From the NCBI GenBank assembly GCA_015698285.1, contig CP048685.1, positions 2,418,001 to 2,482,000 on the forward strand: a stretch of DNA of 64,000 bases. Direction: 5' to 3'. The notes under the pieces are model-generated. The model saw nothing but the letters and a program-made list of their open reading frames with translations, was not told where the DNA came from and made no database searches. The stretch comes from Candidatus Nitronauta litoralis (GTDB lineage: Bacteria > Nitrospinota > Nitrospinia > Nitrospinales > Nitrospinaceae). Positions 35,509-44,598 of this stretch are shown here, one piece after another (position 1 is the stretch's first letter; each line of letters opens with the position of its first letter). The translations under genes and the position numbers were made by a program.

Positions 35509-38500
35509 TTAAAGTTCATCATCCAGGCTCTCCACAACAGAAATTATCAGATCATTTTCCGGGTCCTCCAGGTAGGCCTGTTCTGCAGGCAGGACTGGAG
35601 GGGGGGTGTTTCCTTCGAATCCGTTTTTGGCGTAACGATCGATTTGGTTTGAATCAGAAGGGGTTGGTCGGGCCGGGAAAATCAAAATATGATTTTGCAG
35701 AGAATCTGCACTAACTCCCCGCACTTTCATTTCAATGGGAGTCAGGTCCTCATAATCTTTTAAATGAAAGACATCGATATCGACTGCAGCGGCACCCTGT
35801 ACCGATTGAAGGGAAGCATACATCTGACTCGCATGAATCGATTTCCCAAGCAGCATATTTTCAAAGGAAAATAAATCCAGCGCTTTCTGGCGCGCTGATT
35901 CCAGCACAGCATCATGTTCGAAATCCGGGTGCCGGAGGACCTTGGCATGGAGGACGATAGGCACCTTGTTGAAATTGGCCAGAAAAAGCTGACGGTTGGG
36001 ATCCCGCGAAGCATCGAGTGAGGTGAATAAACTTTTTAATGATTCCGGAGAAAGAAGAGAGCCTTCTGTACCGGCAACCGTCAGGTGAACGGCGCGTTCC
36101 AACTCATACCAGACCCAGGTTACGGAGGCTTTTGACACCAGACCGGAGGTTGTTGCGATATCTTCAAAGTCCTGCAGAGAAATCACGCGACCAAAAGTAC
36201 GGACGGTTGATGGAGCCGTATTGCGGGCATTGTCCCGGGTTTCAGGATCTGCCCCGCCATCCGCATCAAAGGGGTTGGTCACACCTCGCAGGCCGACAGG
36301 CCGTTCAAGGGGCAGCGATAACTGATCGGCTTTTACCTTGCCTTCAAGTCCCAGTCCTTTCCGAAAAGTTGCCATGACATTCATCGGACCGGTTGGAAGG
36401 CGTGAACCGATGATGCCATCCCCGAAGGTCAACTCGGTTTCCCCATCGTCATTTTGACGCGCCGTGTAAATCCGTTCAGTTGGTGCCCGATTATAAAGGC
36501 TTGGAGTTTCTTTCCAGAGTTCTCCGTTGATTCGGACTTCAAGCTCGGCCTTGCCACCGACCGCCAGAGGGTTGGGGAGATAGGTCATGGGTGAATGGGG
36601 TAAAGTGAATTTCTGGAATTTTTTTGACGCATCACCATGGCCCAGCCGGAGATCGGCGTGTGTTTCCCCGTGGCTGGCTTTGGCTACATTGCCGAGCATT
36701 TCCGTTTCAGCAAAGGTGTCGGGAAGTGCAGGGAAAAAGTCCACCATCATATGGTCAGCCAACTGCCCGGGGATTGCATTGGCCGGGAAGGCCGTTGTTA
36801 TGGTTGCCACGTGCTGGTTGAAGCCTGATTTCAGGATGATACGGCGACCTTTGGTGAGTTGCTCCAGTTCACCCGGCAGAGTTTTTTGCTGTTCCTCAGT
36901 CAATCGCAACGCCACCCGTCCGCCGTTTATTTCAGCAGGGTAGTCAAACTTTCTAAAGTCGATGTCTTCGGATGAGATTTGATAGATGCGGGTATTGCGG
37001 CGGTTGGATATTGAACCCAGGCCGTTTCCAAGGCTACTCCAATTTCCCCAGTGGGTACCCGTTTTTCGAATATGAACGAGTGTTCCATCCTCTCCACGTG
37101 CATAAACATGTATGGAATTGCCCACCCTGAGTACCGAGGGTGAGGAGGATATTCCTCCTCCAAAGGAGGACCATTCGCTCCACGTATTACCCTTTCGACG
37201 TATTTGCCATAACTGGTTGTCCGCACCTCGTGTGAAAATGTACAGACGGTTCCCCGCTACTTTGATCAAAGCCGGTTTGTCCTGGGAGTTTCCCCCCAGA
37301 TTGACCCAGTCTTTCCAGACTCCGGACTTGTTCTTCCTGTAAATCAGGGCCCCCGCGTCGTCCAGGGCAACAACTTCAATTTCAAATGGGTTAAAAGAAA
37401 TTGAAACAGGAGCTGTTGCCAGGCTTCCACCAAGGGACTCCCATTCTCCCCAGTTGGCCCCATCAAAATGAATCCACCACAAGGCACGGTCCGCTCCCCG
37501 TGCAAATACATCCATTTTGACTCCGTTGGTGGAAACCGGAGATGGTTCGGATGTTAAGTTTCCGTCCAGAGACAGGAAAGTTTGGGGTGCACCGGAAGTC
37601 ACATTTGCAGTTATAAGATTGGAATTAGGACCCAGGGAAAAAAGCTGGATATTGTCACCATTCAGGAGAACCGGTTTTGGTGAAAATGAGATGTCTGGAT
37701 GAGTTTCAGGTCCTGATGAAGAAGGTGCAGGATGGTGTTCGATCCAGTTTTTCCATGTACCATTACCATTAGGAATAGGGCCGGCATTCCAGACACGTTG
37801 CAATATTTTTCCATTTTTATTAATTGCAAAGATATCACGTTGTTTTAAATTTTTACTTGGTATTCCTTCAATGGACGAAGCAAGGTGGGTTTGACCCAGG
37901 TAGGCCCACCGAAAACCAAATATTGCGACTAATGACTCAACCGCTGCTCCTGTTCCGGATCTGGCAAAAATAGAATGACTTAAATCCGGGTGGGGAATCA
38001 CCGATGGTTTTCCCCAGATGGTCTGGCGCAACTGGAGATGAGTTACGGTGTCTTCCATGACCGTGTGGTTTTGTGGTAGTCCGTTTTTTGATGTGTTTAT
38101 CTTTGATGGTTTGTCTTCTAATTCGACCACAACTGCTGTGCGCAACCGGGGCGACTCTCCCGCCCCACAATCGACCAGCATGTGCATTCCGGGTTTGATG
38201 TCTTCGTAACGTGAGTCCAAGGGGTATTGGGTATTTATAATGTTGAAACTGGATTCAACATTCTGTTGTTCCCACTTTGGCCAGGGGTTGGCGGGAGTTC
38301 CGGGAATATAGACATTGGTTTTACCAGGGGCGTTGTGACCGAAAAACCTTAGCCTTCGTTCTAATCGGGCGGCGCGTGCCACCCCATGCCACAGTTCTTT
38401 TCTCTGGATAGGGGGAGAAAAGGTCAGCATCTCACCCGCTGGTGAAAGCGTCAGGCTATCGACGGTTTTTTCTTCAATGGTGTTCAGTCCGAATACGACC

Positions 38501-39117
38501 ATTCGGTCTGAAAGTGTCAGGTTTTCCGGGCGAGATAAGACTGGACCTTGGTTTTGGCCTTTGGCAAAAACATTGAAGGGCATGGGTGGAGCAAAGACCG
38601 GATTCTGGTTTATTGCGCTGTGTGCCAGAATCTTTTCTATCGTTTCGAAGGTTTGTGGTTTTTCATCCTGCCCGGGAACACTCATTACTTTCAGTCCCTG
38701 GTGGATTCGGGTTTGTGCGCCCTTGTCGAGAGTGAACGCCAGCAGGGTTGTTGCGGCGAGGCCAGGGTGAAGGCGATAGCCGATGAGACGTGTCAACCTG
38801 AGGACGGAATCCCTTTCTCGCGAGGTTCTTAGAAAAAGTTCGTTGGCGATGCGTTCGTTGTAAAAAGTGAGGACATCACCAACGGCAGCAAATAACTCAA
38901 GAACGGTGATGGCAAAGTCGTCGCTTTCCCGTGTGCTCAGGGCAGATAGCGCGGGTTCACTTGAAATGGAATCGAGCAGGGCCTGGCGGAAGGTTGCAAA
39001 GGTGCCGAGGCGATAGGAAATATCCGGTAATCCCGGCCTGTTATTGTGTATGGCTGGTGCAGGGGAAACCGGCGGCAGACAACAACTGCAAAACCTGGGA
39101 TCGTGGAGTTTGTCCAT
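35509..39117 (-). CDS. Putative baseplate assembly protein with inserted PLL/DUF346-type beta-propeller
   Basis: 1202 residues. Residues ~1-385 and ~705-1202 form the large eCIS baseplate protein (NELFLRTSRERDSVLRLTRL; later GNVAKASHGETHADLRLGHG, TELTFGDGIIGSRLP and ISLQDFEDIATTSGLVSKAS). Between them (~385-703) at least six repeats occur with the PLL/DUF346 signature, for example DVFARGADRALWWIHFDG with WGEWESLGG, YIFTRGADNQLWQIRRKG with WSEWSSFGG, and VYARGEDGTLVHIRK. These propellers bind sugars in the Photorhabdus lectin family. Sugar binding at the baseplate is inference. It ends one base before the next baseplate gene starts reading. Confidence 0.85.
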   Translation of the reverse strand: MDKLHDPRFCSCCLPPVSPAPAIHNNRPGLPDISYRLGTFATFRQALLDSISSEPALSALSTRESDDFAITVLELFAAVGDVLTFYNERIANELFLRTSRERDSVLRLTRLIGYRLHPGLAATTLLAFTLDKGAQTRIHQGLKVMSVPGQDEKPQTFETIEKILAHSAINQNPVFAPPMPFNVFAKGQNQGPVLSRPENLTLSDRMVVFGLNTIEEKTVDSLTLSPAGEMLTFSPPIQRKELWHGVARAARLERRLRFFGHNAPGKTNVYIPGTPANPWPKWEQQNVESSFNIINTQYPLDSRYEDIKPGMHMLVDCGAGESPRLRTAVVVELEDKPSKINTSKNGLPQNHTVMEDTVTHLQLRQTIWGKPSVIPHPDLSHSIFARSGTGAAVESLVAIFGFRWAYLGQTHLASSIEGIPSKNLKQRDIFAINKNGKILQRVWNAGPIPNGNGTWKNWIEHHPAPSSSGPETHPDISFSPKPVLLNGDNIQLFSLGPNSNLITANVTSGAPQTFLSLDGNLTSEPSPVSTNGVKMDVFARGADRALWWIHFDGANWGEWESLGGSLATAPVSISFNPFEIEVVALDDAGALIYRKNKSGVWKDWVNLGGNSQDKPALIKVAGNRLYIFTRGADNQLWQIRRKGNTWSEWSSFGGGISSSPSVLRVGNSIHVYARGEDGTLVHIRKTGTHWGNWSSLGNGLGSISNRRNTRIYQISSEDIDFRKFDYPAEINGGRVALRLTEEQQKTLPGELEQLTKGRRIILKSGFNQHVATITTAFPANAIPGQLADHMMVDFFPALPDTFAETEMLGNVAKASHGETHADLRLGHGDASKKFQKFTLPHSPMTYLPNPLAVGGKAELEVRINGELWKETPSLYNRAPTERIYTARQNDDGETELTFGDGIIGSRLPTGPMNVMATFRKGLGLEGKVKADQLSLPLERPVGLRGVTNPFDADGGADPETRDNARNTAPSTVRTFGRVISLQDFEDIATTSGLVSKASVTWVWYELERAVHLTVAGTEGSLLSPESLKSLFTSLDASRDPNRQLFLANFNKVPIVLHAKVLRHPDFEHDAVLESARQKALDLFSFENMLLGKSIHASQMYASLQSVQGAAAVDIDVFHLKDYEDLTPIEMKVRGVSADSLQNHILIFPARPTPSDSNQIDRYAKNGFEGNTPPPVLPAEQAYLEDPENDLIISVVESLDDEL
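37009..37965 (-). other. Inserted beta-propeller domain within the baseplate gene
   Basis: Approximate span of the PLL/DUF346-type repeats (residues 385-703). Clear blades lie near residues 428-460, 489-520, 535-564, 580-609, 625-654 and 669-697; a seventh, weaker blade may lie at 383-412. The boundaries are set by the return of baseplate-type sequence after GSISNRRNTRIYQI. Confidence 0.75.
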
Positions 39118-39118
39118 G

Positions 39119-41755
39119 TTATTGGCCTCCCACGGCGGTCAGGCGTAGCACACCGTTTTCCGGGAAATTGGGATCGTTGTCGAGTTGAGGAATTTCGAAG
39201 GGCCCCATGGGGATCCGTCCTTTCTCCAATTCATCGTTGGCATCAAACCAGTAACGCTTGAATACCTCGACTCGTGCAGATTCCACGCCTGGAATTTCTT
39301 CAATGGCGGCGTACAGTTTTGACAGGTAAACAGGGTCGCCGAAATTAAATTCGAGAAGATGAAAAAATCCTCGGGCCCCATCTGCAAATTGCTTGTTTGA
39401 CAGGCGTTCTGAAACCGCACGCAGAATGTCGCCACGGAAATTCCCCGGTGACACACACAGCCTGATGTCAATCTCTAGTGGGACATAAATTGCAGCTTTG
39501 ACCTTGAGATCGTAGCCTGCCAGTTTGAATGGAACCAGGTGGCTCTTGATATTTTTTTCAAAATCTTTTGCAAGCGTAAGTCCTCCGCCGGGAAGCCGGA
39601 CCAGGTTCGATTCTTTACGTGGGTGAATTGCCACAAATACCGTGTGCCAACTACCTGTCCATCTAAAGCGGGCCTTGGCACCAGCCACACCTTCGTGGCG
39701 CATGGCGGCTTCCTGCCAGTCTTCAACGGTGACTGCGCGATACATTATTGCTCGGAATGCTTCCGGAGCCTGTTGGCGAACCTCTTCAATCGATTCGGGT
39801 TGGGTCCCCAGGCTTGCAACAAGTGGTTGGTAGACATTTTCAATAGCCGCAAAATTTTGAACGACTCCAGGATTTTCTGGATCTTGAAGTTCTTCAGGGG
39901 TGGGTTGGACAACATGGACTAACGATTCGCGCCCAATGTTGCCAGATGTCCCATTGCCTATGCGGTAACGGGCCTGCACCTGGGTGATGCTTTTTGGTCG
40001 GCGCCCGTATTGATCATCGCCAAAGCGCAGGATGGCCTGACCATTGTTGTCGACTTCTGCAACAAAGTGTATGTCATAGGGACCACTATCGAGTAAATTC
40101 GGTACCGGAGTCCACCATTCCTCATCCCCATTTTCTTCTTTGAGCTTAATGGTTACGGCAGGTTCTGCTTTATAAGCGGGTTGGAATAAATCATGCCTGC
40201 CCTGGATCAATTTCCCTTCTGAAGTGAAGCGAGGCGCATTCGGCATTCCTCCCTGGTGGGTCAGGGGAGCATCGGGCAAAGGCAGTAAGGGCAAAATGCG
40301 ACTGGACTCTCCACCGGGTAAACCCACTTCACCGTTTTGCGAATCCCGTCGTACTGTTCGTCCATGGTCGGCAGGCGCAATATTTCCCCGTGCTACTGCC
40401 ACGGGGCCGATGGGATCCCCATCATCGGCCTGGGCTGACAGGCATAAGGGAAAGTTCAAACCATCCACCTCATCCCAGGTCACCAGTTGCAGGGGCAACG
40501 CGGGTGGAAAAGGATCCCCTGGATTCGGGGGATTAAGACGGGGAGTCAGTTCTCCATTCTGAATTTCATTGGTGAATGCTGCATCGACAGTTTCGTCATT
40601 CACCGAAGTAATTCGTACGACCTGTCGATGGTCCTTGTCGGCATCCGCTTTTACTCCTGTTGAGGGGCTTAAAATTTCTTCCAGCAGGAGGTAATCACCT
40701 TCTTTAAAATTTGGTCTTTCTGCCGTTTGAATTGGTCCGTTTCCTGTTAACGCATAGAGGTACACCTGGGTTGTTCCCTTCCCGAGGCAACACAGAGTGT
40801 CATTCCAGGTATGAATGCGCAGTTCGTTGTGCAACGAGTCCACTTCTATCGGAGTCGTCGTTTCGAACAAAGTGGCTCCTGTCAGCGCCGGATCAGAATC
40901 AAACTGGGCGGTAACCGGGATGACAGCGGCAGGAGGAGCTGTTTCCCCAATTAAAGGGTGGCTGATTTTCGTTGTGAGCAGGGTTCCGGCGGGAACAATC
41001 CCGTTTGTTCCGTTTTGAGCTTCAAAGTGTATATAGGTGACGGCATTGCGCCCATTGTGCATGCGATAGTCAATGAGCCTGGCATGCCGGCGGGCTGAAA
41101 TGCGATGCAAGCAGGTGTCGAGATAACTTTCGGTACCAGGACCAGCATCCTGAAAATAACTCAGGTAATCACCGGCATATGCCAGCAACTCGACAAGTGC
41201 CATTCCCAAGTCAGCAGGCAACCGTTCCTGCCAGCCGGGATTGCGTAAATCAATTAAATCGATCATCAACCTGCGAAAACTCTGGTAATCCTTAGCCTGA
41301 TAATCCAACGCAGGTTCATCGTAAATTTCGGGTGGACAATCGGAATTCACCCGGCAGTCGAACTCAGTTGGGCAACCTGTCCGGAACCCGAACCTTGCCT
41401 CGGAACGTTCAAGGTCCATTTCGGGATGACTGACCCGCAATATGTAGTTCGAAAAATCACCTTCTTCACTGACAAAGACCGTCAATCGTGCAGGTTCACC
41501 AGGAACCGTATCGATACCTTCCACCTTAATGCCGACAACGCGTACACCCCCTAAAATTTCGAAATCGCTATCAGTGAGAGCCGGGGCTGCCGGAAGTGGT
41601 TTAAGAAAAGTAACCTCCAGCCTGTATTTAGGTCCCACCGCGTGTTTTCTAAATTCGACAAAGTCGATGCCATTCAGTGGGTGATCCGGATTTCTAAGCA
41701 CTCCAGATCGACGCTCATCTTTACAGCCCAGCATTTTGTCTCTTGATACGACCAT
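39119..41755 (-). CDS. Putative baseplate assembly protein (gpJ/Afp11-like)
   Basis: 878 residues. The N-terminal part contains a beta-sandwich region, then CRVNSDCPPEIYDEPALDYQ and the segment SFRRLMIDLIDLRNPGWQER with LVELLAYAGDYLSYFQDAG, typical of the first large baseplate protein of eCIS. The C-terminal half (SLGTQPESIEEVRQQAPEAF, AVTVEDWQEAAMRHEGVAGA, LPLEIDIRL-type strands) resembles baseplate J/gp47. It and the next gene probably form the baseplate wedge pair. It follows gp25 by 9 bases. Confidence 0.85.
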   Translation of the reverse strand: MVVSRDKMLGCKDERRSGVLRNPDHPLNGIDFVEFRKHAVGPKYRLEVTFLKPLPAAPALTDSDFEILGGVRVVGIKVEGIDTVPGEPARLTVFVSEEGDFSNYILRVSHPEMDLERSEARFGFRTGCPTEFDCRVNSDCPPEIYDEPALDYQAKDYQSFRRLMIDLIDLRNPGWQERLPADLGMALVELLAYAGDYLSYFQDAGPGTESYLDTCLHRISARRHARLIDYRMHNGRNAVTYIHFEAQNGTNGIVPAGTLLTTKISHPLIGETAPPAAVIPVTAQFDSDPALTGATLFETTTPIEVDSLHNELRIHTWNDTLCCLGKGTTQVYLYALTGNGPIQTAERPNFKEGDYLLLEEILSPSTGVKADADKDHRQVVRITSVNDETVDAAFTNEIQNGELTPRLNPPNPGDPFPPALPLQLVTWDEVDGLNFPLCLSAQADDGDPIGPVAVARGNIAPADHGRTVRRDSQNGEVGLPGGESSRILPLLPLPDAPLTHQGGMPNAPRFTSEGKLIQGRHDLFQPAYKAEPAVTIKLKEENGDEEWWTPVPNLLDSGPYDIHFVAEVDNNGQAILRFGDDQYGRRPKSITQVQARYRIGNGTSGNIGRESLVHVVQPTPEELQDPENPGVVQNFAAIENVYQPLVASLGTQPESIEEVRQQAPEAFRAIMYRAVTVEDWQEAAMRHEGVAGAKARFRWTGSWHTVFVAIHPRKESNLVRLPGGGLTLAKDFEKNIKSHLVPFKLAGYDLKVKAAIYVPLEIDIRLCVSPGNFRGDILRAVSERLSNKQFADGARGFFHLLEFNFGDPVYLSKLYAAIEEIPGVESARVEVFKRYWFDANDELEKGRIPMGPFEIPQLDNDPNFPENGVLRLTAVGGQ

Positions 41756-41764
41756 TTCGATTCC

Positions 41765-42142
41765 TTATGGAATGGGGTGGCGGAAAACATCTTCCCGTTT
41801 TTCACCGGTGTCGCGTCTTGAATAACCCACGCGTACTTTTAACTCAGCATCATCAATTTCAACAGTTACTTCCTCAACAGCCACTACGGGATCCAACCAG
41901 CGAATGAGGGAACCATGAACGAGTTGTTCCGTGGCTGCCGCAAGGGCATCTGATCCGGGTGCAAACACCAACTGTTTGAGACCACAACCAAATTCAGGAC
42001 GGTTGACCCGTTCACCAGGTGAGGTGAACAGCACCTGGAAAATCAGATCCCGCACATGATCGTCTTCATTGGTAGATGCACTGCGTCCCCGCTCATCAAT
42101 CGTGAAAGGAAAATCCGTAAAAGGTTTTTCTGTAAACATCAC
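41765..42142 (-). CDS. GPW/gp25 family baseplate protein
   Basis: 125 residues with the gp25 core: VRDLIFQVLFTSPGERVNRP, then EFGCGLKQLVFAPGSDALAA and a C-terminal ELKVRVGYSRRD. gp25 is the baseplate wedge protein that nucleates sheath assembly in contractile systems. Its ATG overlaps the 102-residue gene by 4 bases. Confidence 0.9.
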   Translation of the reverse strand: MMFTEKPFTDFPFTIDERGRSASTNEDDHVRDLIFQVLFTSPGERVNRPEFGCGLKQLVFAPGSDALAAATEQLVHGSLIRWLDPVVAVEEVTVEIDDAELKVRVGYSRRDTGEKREDVFRHPIP

Positions 42143-42447
42143 AAGCCCGTGGTTTGAATATCGTTCGGCGTTATATTTTTAGGTAATTCAATCGCCTCAG
42201 GTAATGCGATTTTGATGGCGTCTTTGTTTTCTTTAAGATGCCGGACCACTCCCCGGGCAATCGCAACAAACAAACGTCGCCGATCGCGAATGGATTCGTC
42301 ATTCGAGTCCATACTGAGTCCATCGATTCCATCCATGACCATTAATGAATTTAACTCCTGCTCTATTGTGCTGGCCATGGAGTTAACAAATTCCGAATAG
42401 TCTGTCTTATCGTTATTCAGATTTCCTGGTTTCCAGTTGTCTCCCAT
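42139..42447 (-). CDS. Small eCIS-operon protein of unknown function
   Basis: 102 residues, acidic, with a helical middle (VNSMASTIEQELNSLMV; RRRLFVAIARGVVRHLKENK). No PAAR repeat or lectin motif is present. Its position between the spike (gpV) and gp25 matches a slot often held by a PAAR or a small baseplate component, but sequence does not support PAAR. Possibly a baseplate accessory or chaperone. Confidence 0.6.
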   Translation of the reverse strand: MGDNWKPGNLNNDKTDYSEFVNSMASTIEQELNSLMVMDGIDGLSMDSNDESIRDRRRLFVAIARGVVRHLKENKDAIKIALPEAIELPKNITPNDIQTTGL

Positions 42448-42459
42448 TAAAAACTCCTT

Positions 42460-43152
42460 TTACTCTAGAAAAACTTTGAGTGACAGCAAAGCAGGTGTTG
42501 GCGGCGTCATCGGTGCAACAGGCGGAGCCGGAGTCACCGGGATAAAACCCGCCGCAAGTTCACCCGGGTGAACGTGGGAGTTAAACATGGTGACGATCTG
42601 TGTGAGATACGTCATCAACTGGTCTCCCAGAACTGAGGGGTGCGCGGCCGTCTGGCTTCCTTCCTGAATGAGTGGGCCGTCCAGCACCACCCTCGCTGCT
42701 CCCTTTACGGTTACCGTTCCCAGTGCACTGACTTCAACCTGGTTGAGTCCGGTTGAATCCGTGATGGTGATGGTTTGCAAAACATCATCCATGACCGCCG
42801 TCATTCCCATTTCGCTTCGCCAAATTTTAGTAGTGGGAAGTGGAGGACTGGCCGGGGGTGCCATTGGGGGCTCCGCTGATCCCCAGAAACAACCTGCCCA
42901 AATGGGCCTCGAAACATCCCCCGCTTCAAACTCGATCCATACCCCGGCCCCAATGGGAGGGAGCGAGAAAAATCCTGAGGTGGTTCCTGCATAAGGAACG
43001 CAGGGCTTGGCCCAGCCTGTGGGAACTTCTCCCAGTACCTCAGGGACAAACGCCTGAAGTCTGCCCAGGCTCAGGGGATCAACATTGTTGACAACTGTTC
43101 CGGCAAACTTACCGAAAACCCGATCTCTGGAATCTGTTCCTTCTTCTGCCAT
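42460..43152 (-). CDS. gpV-like spike protein (phage baseplate assembly protein V)
   Basis: 230 residues. The OB-fold spike domain reads FGKFAGTVVNNVDPLSLGRL, then PYAGTTSGFFSLPPIGAGVW and FEAGDVSRPIWAGCFWG. Residues ~125-175 form a short beta-structured needle (ITITDSTGLNQVEVSALGTV). The last ~25 residues are Pro/Ala-rich. It forms the tip-forming spike beneath the hub, as Afp8/gp5-type proteins do. A PAAR tip is not fused here. Confidence 0.88.
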   Translation of the reverse strand: MAEEGTDSRDRVFGKFAGTVVNNVDPLSLGRLQAFVPEVLGEVPTGWAKPCVPYAGTTSGFFSLPPIGAGVWIEFEAGDVSRPIWAGCFWGSAEPPMAPPASPPLPTTKIWRSEMGMTAVMDDVLQTITITDSTGLNQVEVSALGTVTVKGAARVVLDGPLIQEGSQTAAHPSVLGDQLMTYLTQIVTMFNSHVHPGELAAGFIPVTPAPPVAPMTPPTPALLSLKVFLE

Positions 43153-43165
43153 AAAATCTTTCCTC

Positions 43166-44299
43166 CTAAATAGCTGCGGCCAGTGGGTCTATAAATACTT
43201 CCGCTCCGGTAAGACCGACGGCATTGCGGTAAGCGGAGAAGCTTTGCGTGTAATCGTCACGTGAAATCCTGTGATTTACTGATGTGACATAGTACAGACC
43301 ACTGTTTTGTCGTCCCGCACCCCGAACCAGAACCGGTAAGCCGGCCATTAGCGGGCGATTGTATTTGAGTCCATCCACTTCTCCATTTGCTGTGATAGCA
43401 CGGCTGCTTTCGGTGGCCCGAGCCATGACCTTTAGTTGCGCCTCCGCTGGGTTGGCTGCGTCCGTTCCCTTGGGGCGTTCAATCGGGGGTGGAACAATGC
43501 GGAGCAGAGTGGGTTCCAGGCCCATTGGCAAATCGGTAGATACAGGCCCCACTACCGGGATCGGTGCCCGTGTGTTTGGGTCAACCGAGGCGGAAACCAG
43601 GGAAGTTGGTTTCAGCATGTCGTTAGAAACCGAAAAGCTGTTGAGATTGGTTTGGGTTCCAAAGTCAATGGAAAGAACCCCCTGGGGCGGTACAGTGATG
43701 AACGGTGGATGAAAGTGCCCGATGTCTTTGCCGATAATCGGGTCGGGTTGAATGAATACTTCGTATCCATGGCATTCCGCCATATCAAAAAGAATTTTCG
43801 CATCGTGAGTGCGCTGTGTGGTCGTTGTGTCCAGTATGGTCCGTGTTGGCGGTGTTGGTATGACCATGGGAATCATGGTGTACTTCCCGAAAATTGCAGT
43901 GGCGATTACGCTGTCCGGGGAGTTTGGCCATGGAAAAGGTTGCTGGATATGGGTCATGATTGTTCCAAGAGCATCCATTCCTACTACTTCAAGTGTGGAA
44001 GATCCCGGAGTATTTGAAGCCGAAACTTTGGAATCTTTTATGAAACCGTTGATGATTGTTTGGGGAATGGGCAGTCCAGCAGCTACACGAATTGTGATCG
44101 GTACAAGAGGCCGGAAAATATCAATTGCCAGGGCATCCAGATCGCCAAAACTGTTACGGCTGAGATCAAAGTGAAGCCGGAATATGGAAGCTTGTCCGAC
44201 GGTAGTTTCAACTTCGATTTGCCGCAACGCCTGCATCAGCGGAACGGGAAGCGGAGCGAAGCCGACCTGAATGACAAAAAATGAAGGAAACAAACTCAT
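43166..44299 (-). CDS. gpD-like hub protein (phage late control D family)
   Basis: 377 residues. The pattern IEVETTVGQASIFRLHFDLS, VPITIRVAAGLP and a C-terminal LVRGAGRQNSGLYYVTSVNH match the gpD/gp27 hub. In Afp and PVC loci the hub and spike are often one protein; here they are two adjacent genes, 13 bases apart. Its start overlaps the end of the LysM-like gene by 4 bases. Confidence 0.85.
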   Translation of the reverse strand: MSLFPSFFVIQVGFAPLPVPLMQALRQIEVETTVGQASIFRLHFDLSRNSFGDLDALAIDIFRPLVPITIRVAAGLPIPQTIINGFIKDSKVSASNTPGSSTLEVVGMDALGTIMTHIQQPFPWPNSPDSVIATAIFGKYTMIPMVIPTPPTRTILDTTTTQRTHDAKILFDMAECHGYEVFIQPDPIIGKDIGHFHPPFITVPPQGVLSIDFGTQTNLNSFSVSNDMLKPTSLVSASVDPNTRAPIPVVGPVSTDLPMGLEPTLLRIVPPPIERPKGTDAANPAEAQLKVMARATESSRAITANGEVDGLKYNRPLMAGLPVLVRGAGRQNSGLYYVTSVNHRISRDDYTQSFSAYRNAVGLTGAEVFIDPLAAAI

Positions 44300-44589
44300 C
44301 CGCCAAAACCTCCATCTGGACCTGAAATCGAAATTCGACTGCCTGGACTATCGGTTAAATCAACGGGTCGCTGGGTTTTGTTGACATCGCACAATCGCCA
44401 GAAATGCTCAGGATCTCCAATTATGTTGAATGCAACCAGATCTGGTCGGTCCCCTTCTTTTACCTGGTAGGACAGGCTTCCATTAACATCCGGAATGAAT
44501 CGCATGCGCTTGTACCGAATCAGTCGACCTTCTCCTGTCTCAATTTCGGCATCTTTGACGGGCTCGTAGCGGCTTCCTCTAAAAAACAT
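44296..44589 (-). CDS. Small LysM/gp53-like baseplate protein
   Basis: 97 residues. A beta-rich N-terminus is followed by YQVKEGDRPDLVAFNIIGD and PEHFWRLCDVNKTQRP, which reads like the LysM-like part of gp53 and of Pvc7-type proteins. A good SD (AGGAG) precedes its ATG. Lying directly after the CIS_tube gene, it may be the split-off C-terminal part of a Pvc7-like protein. Confidence 0.7.
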   Translation of the reverse strand: MFFRGSRYEPVKDAEIETGEGRLIRYKRMRFIPDVNGSLSYQVKEGDRPDLVAFNIIGDPEHFWRLCDVNKTQRPVDLTDSPGSRISISGPDGGFGG

Positions 44590-44598
44590 AAGCGTCTC

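Noticed and set aside
42139-42447. PAAR tip protein
   Set aside because: The sequence lacks PAAR repeats and is helical and acidic.
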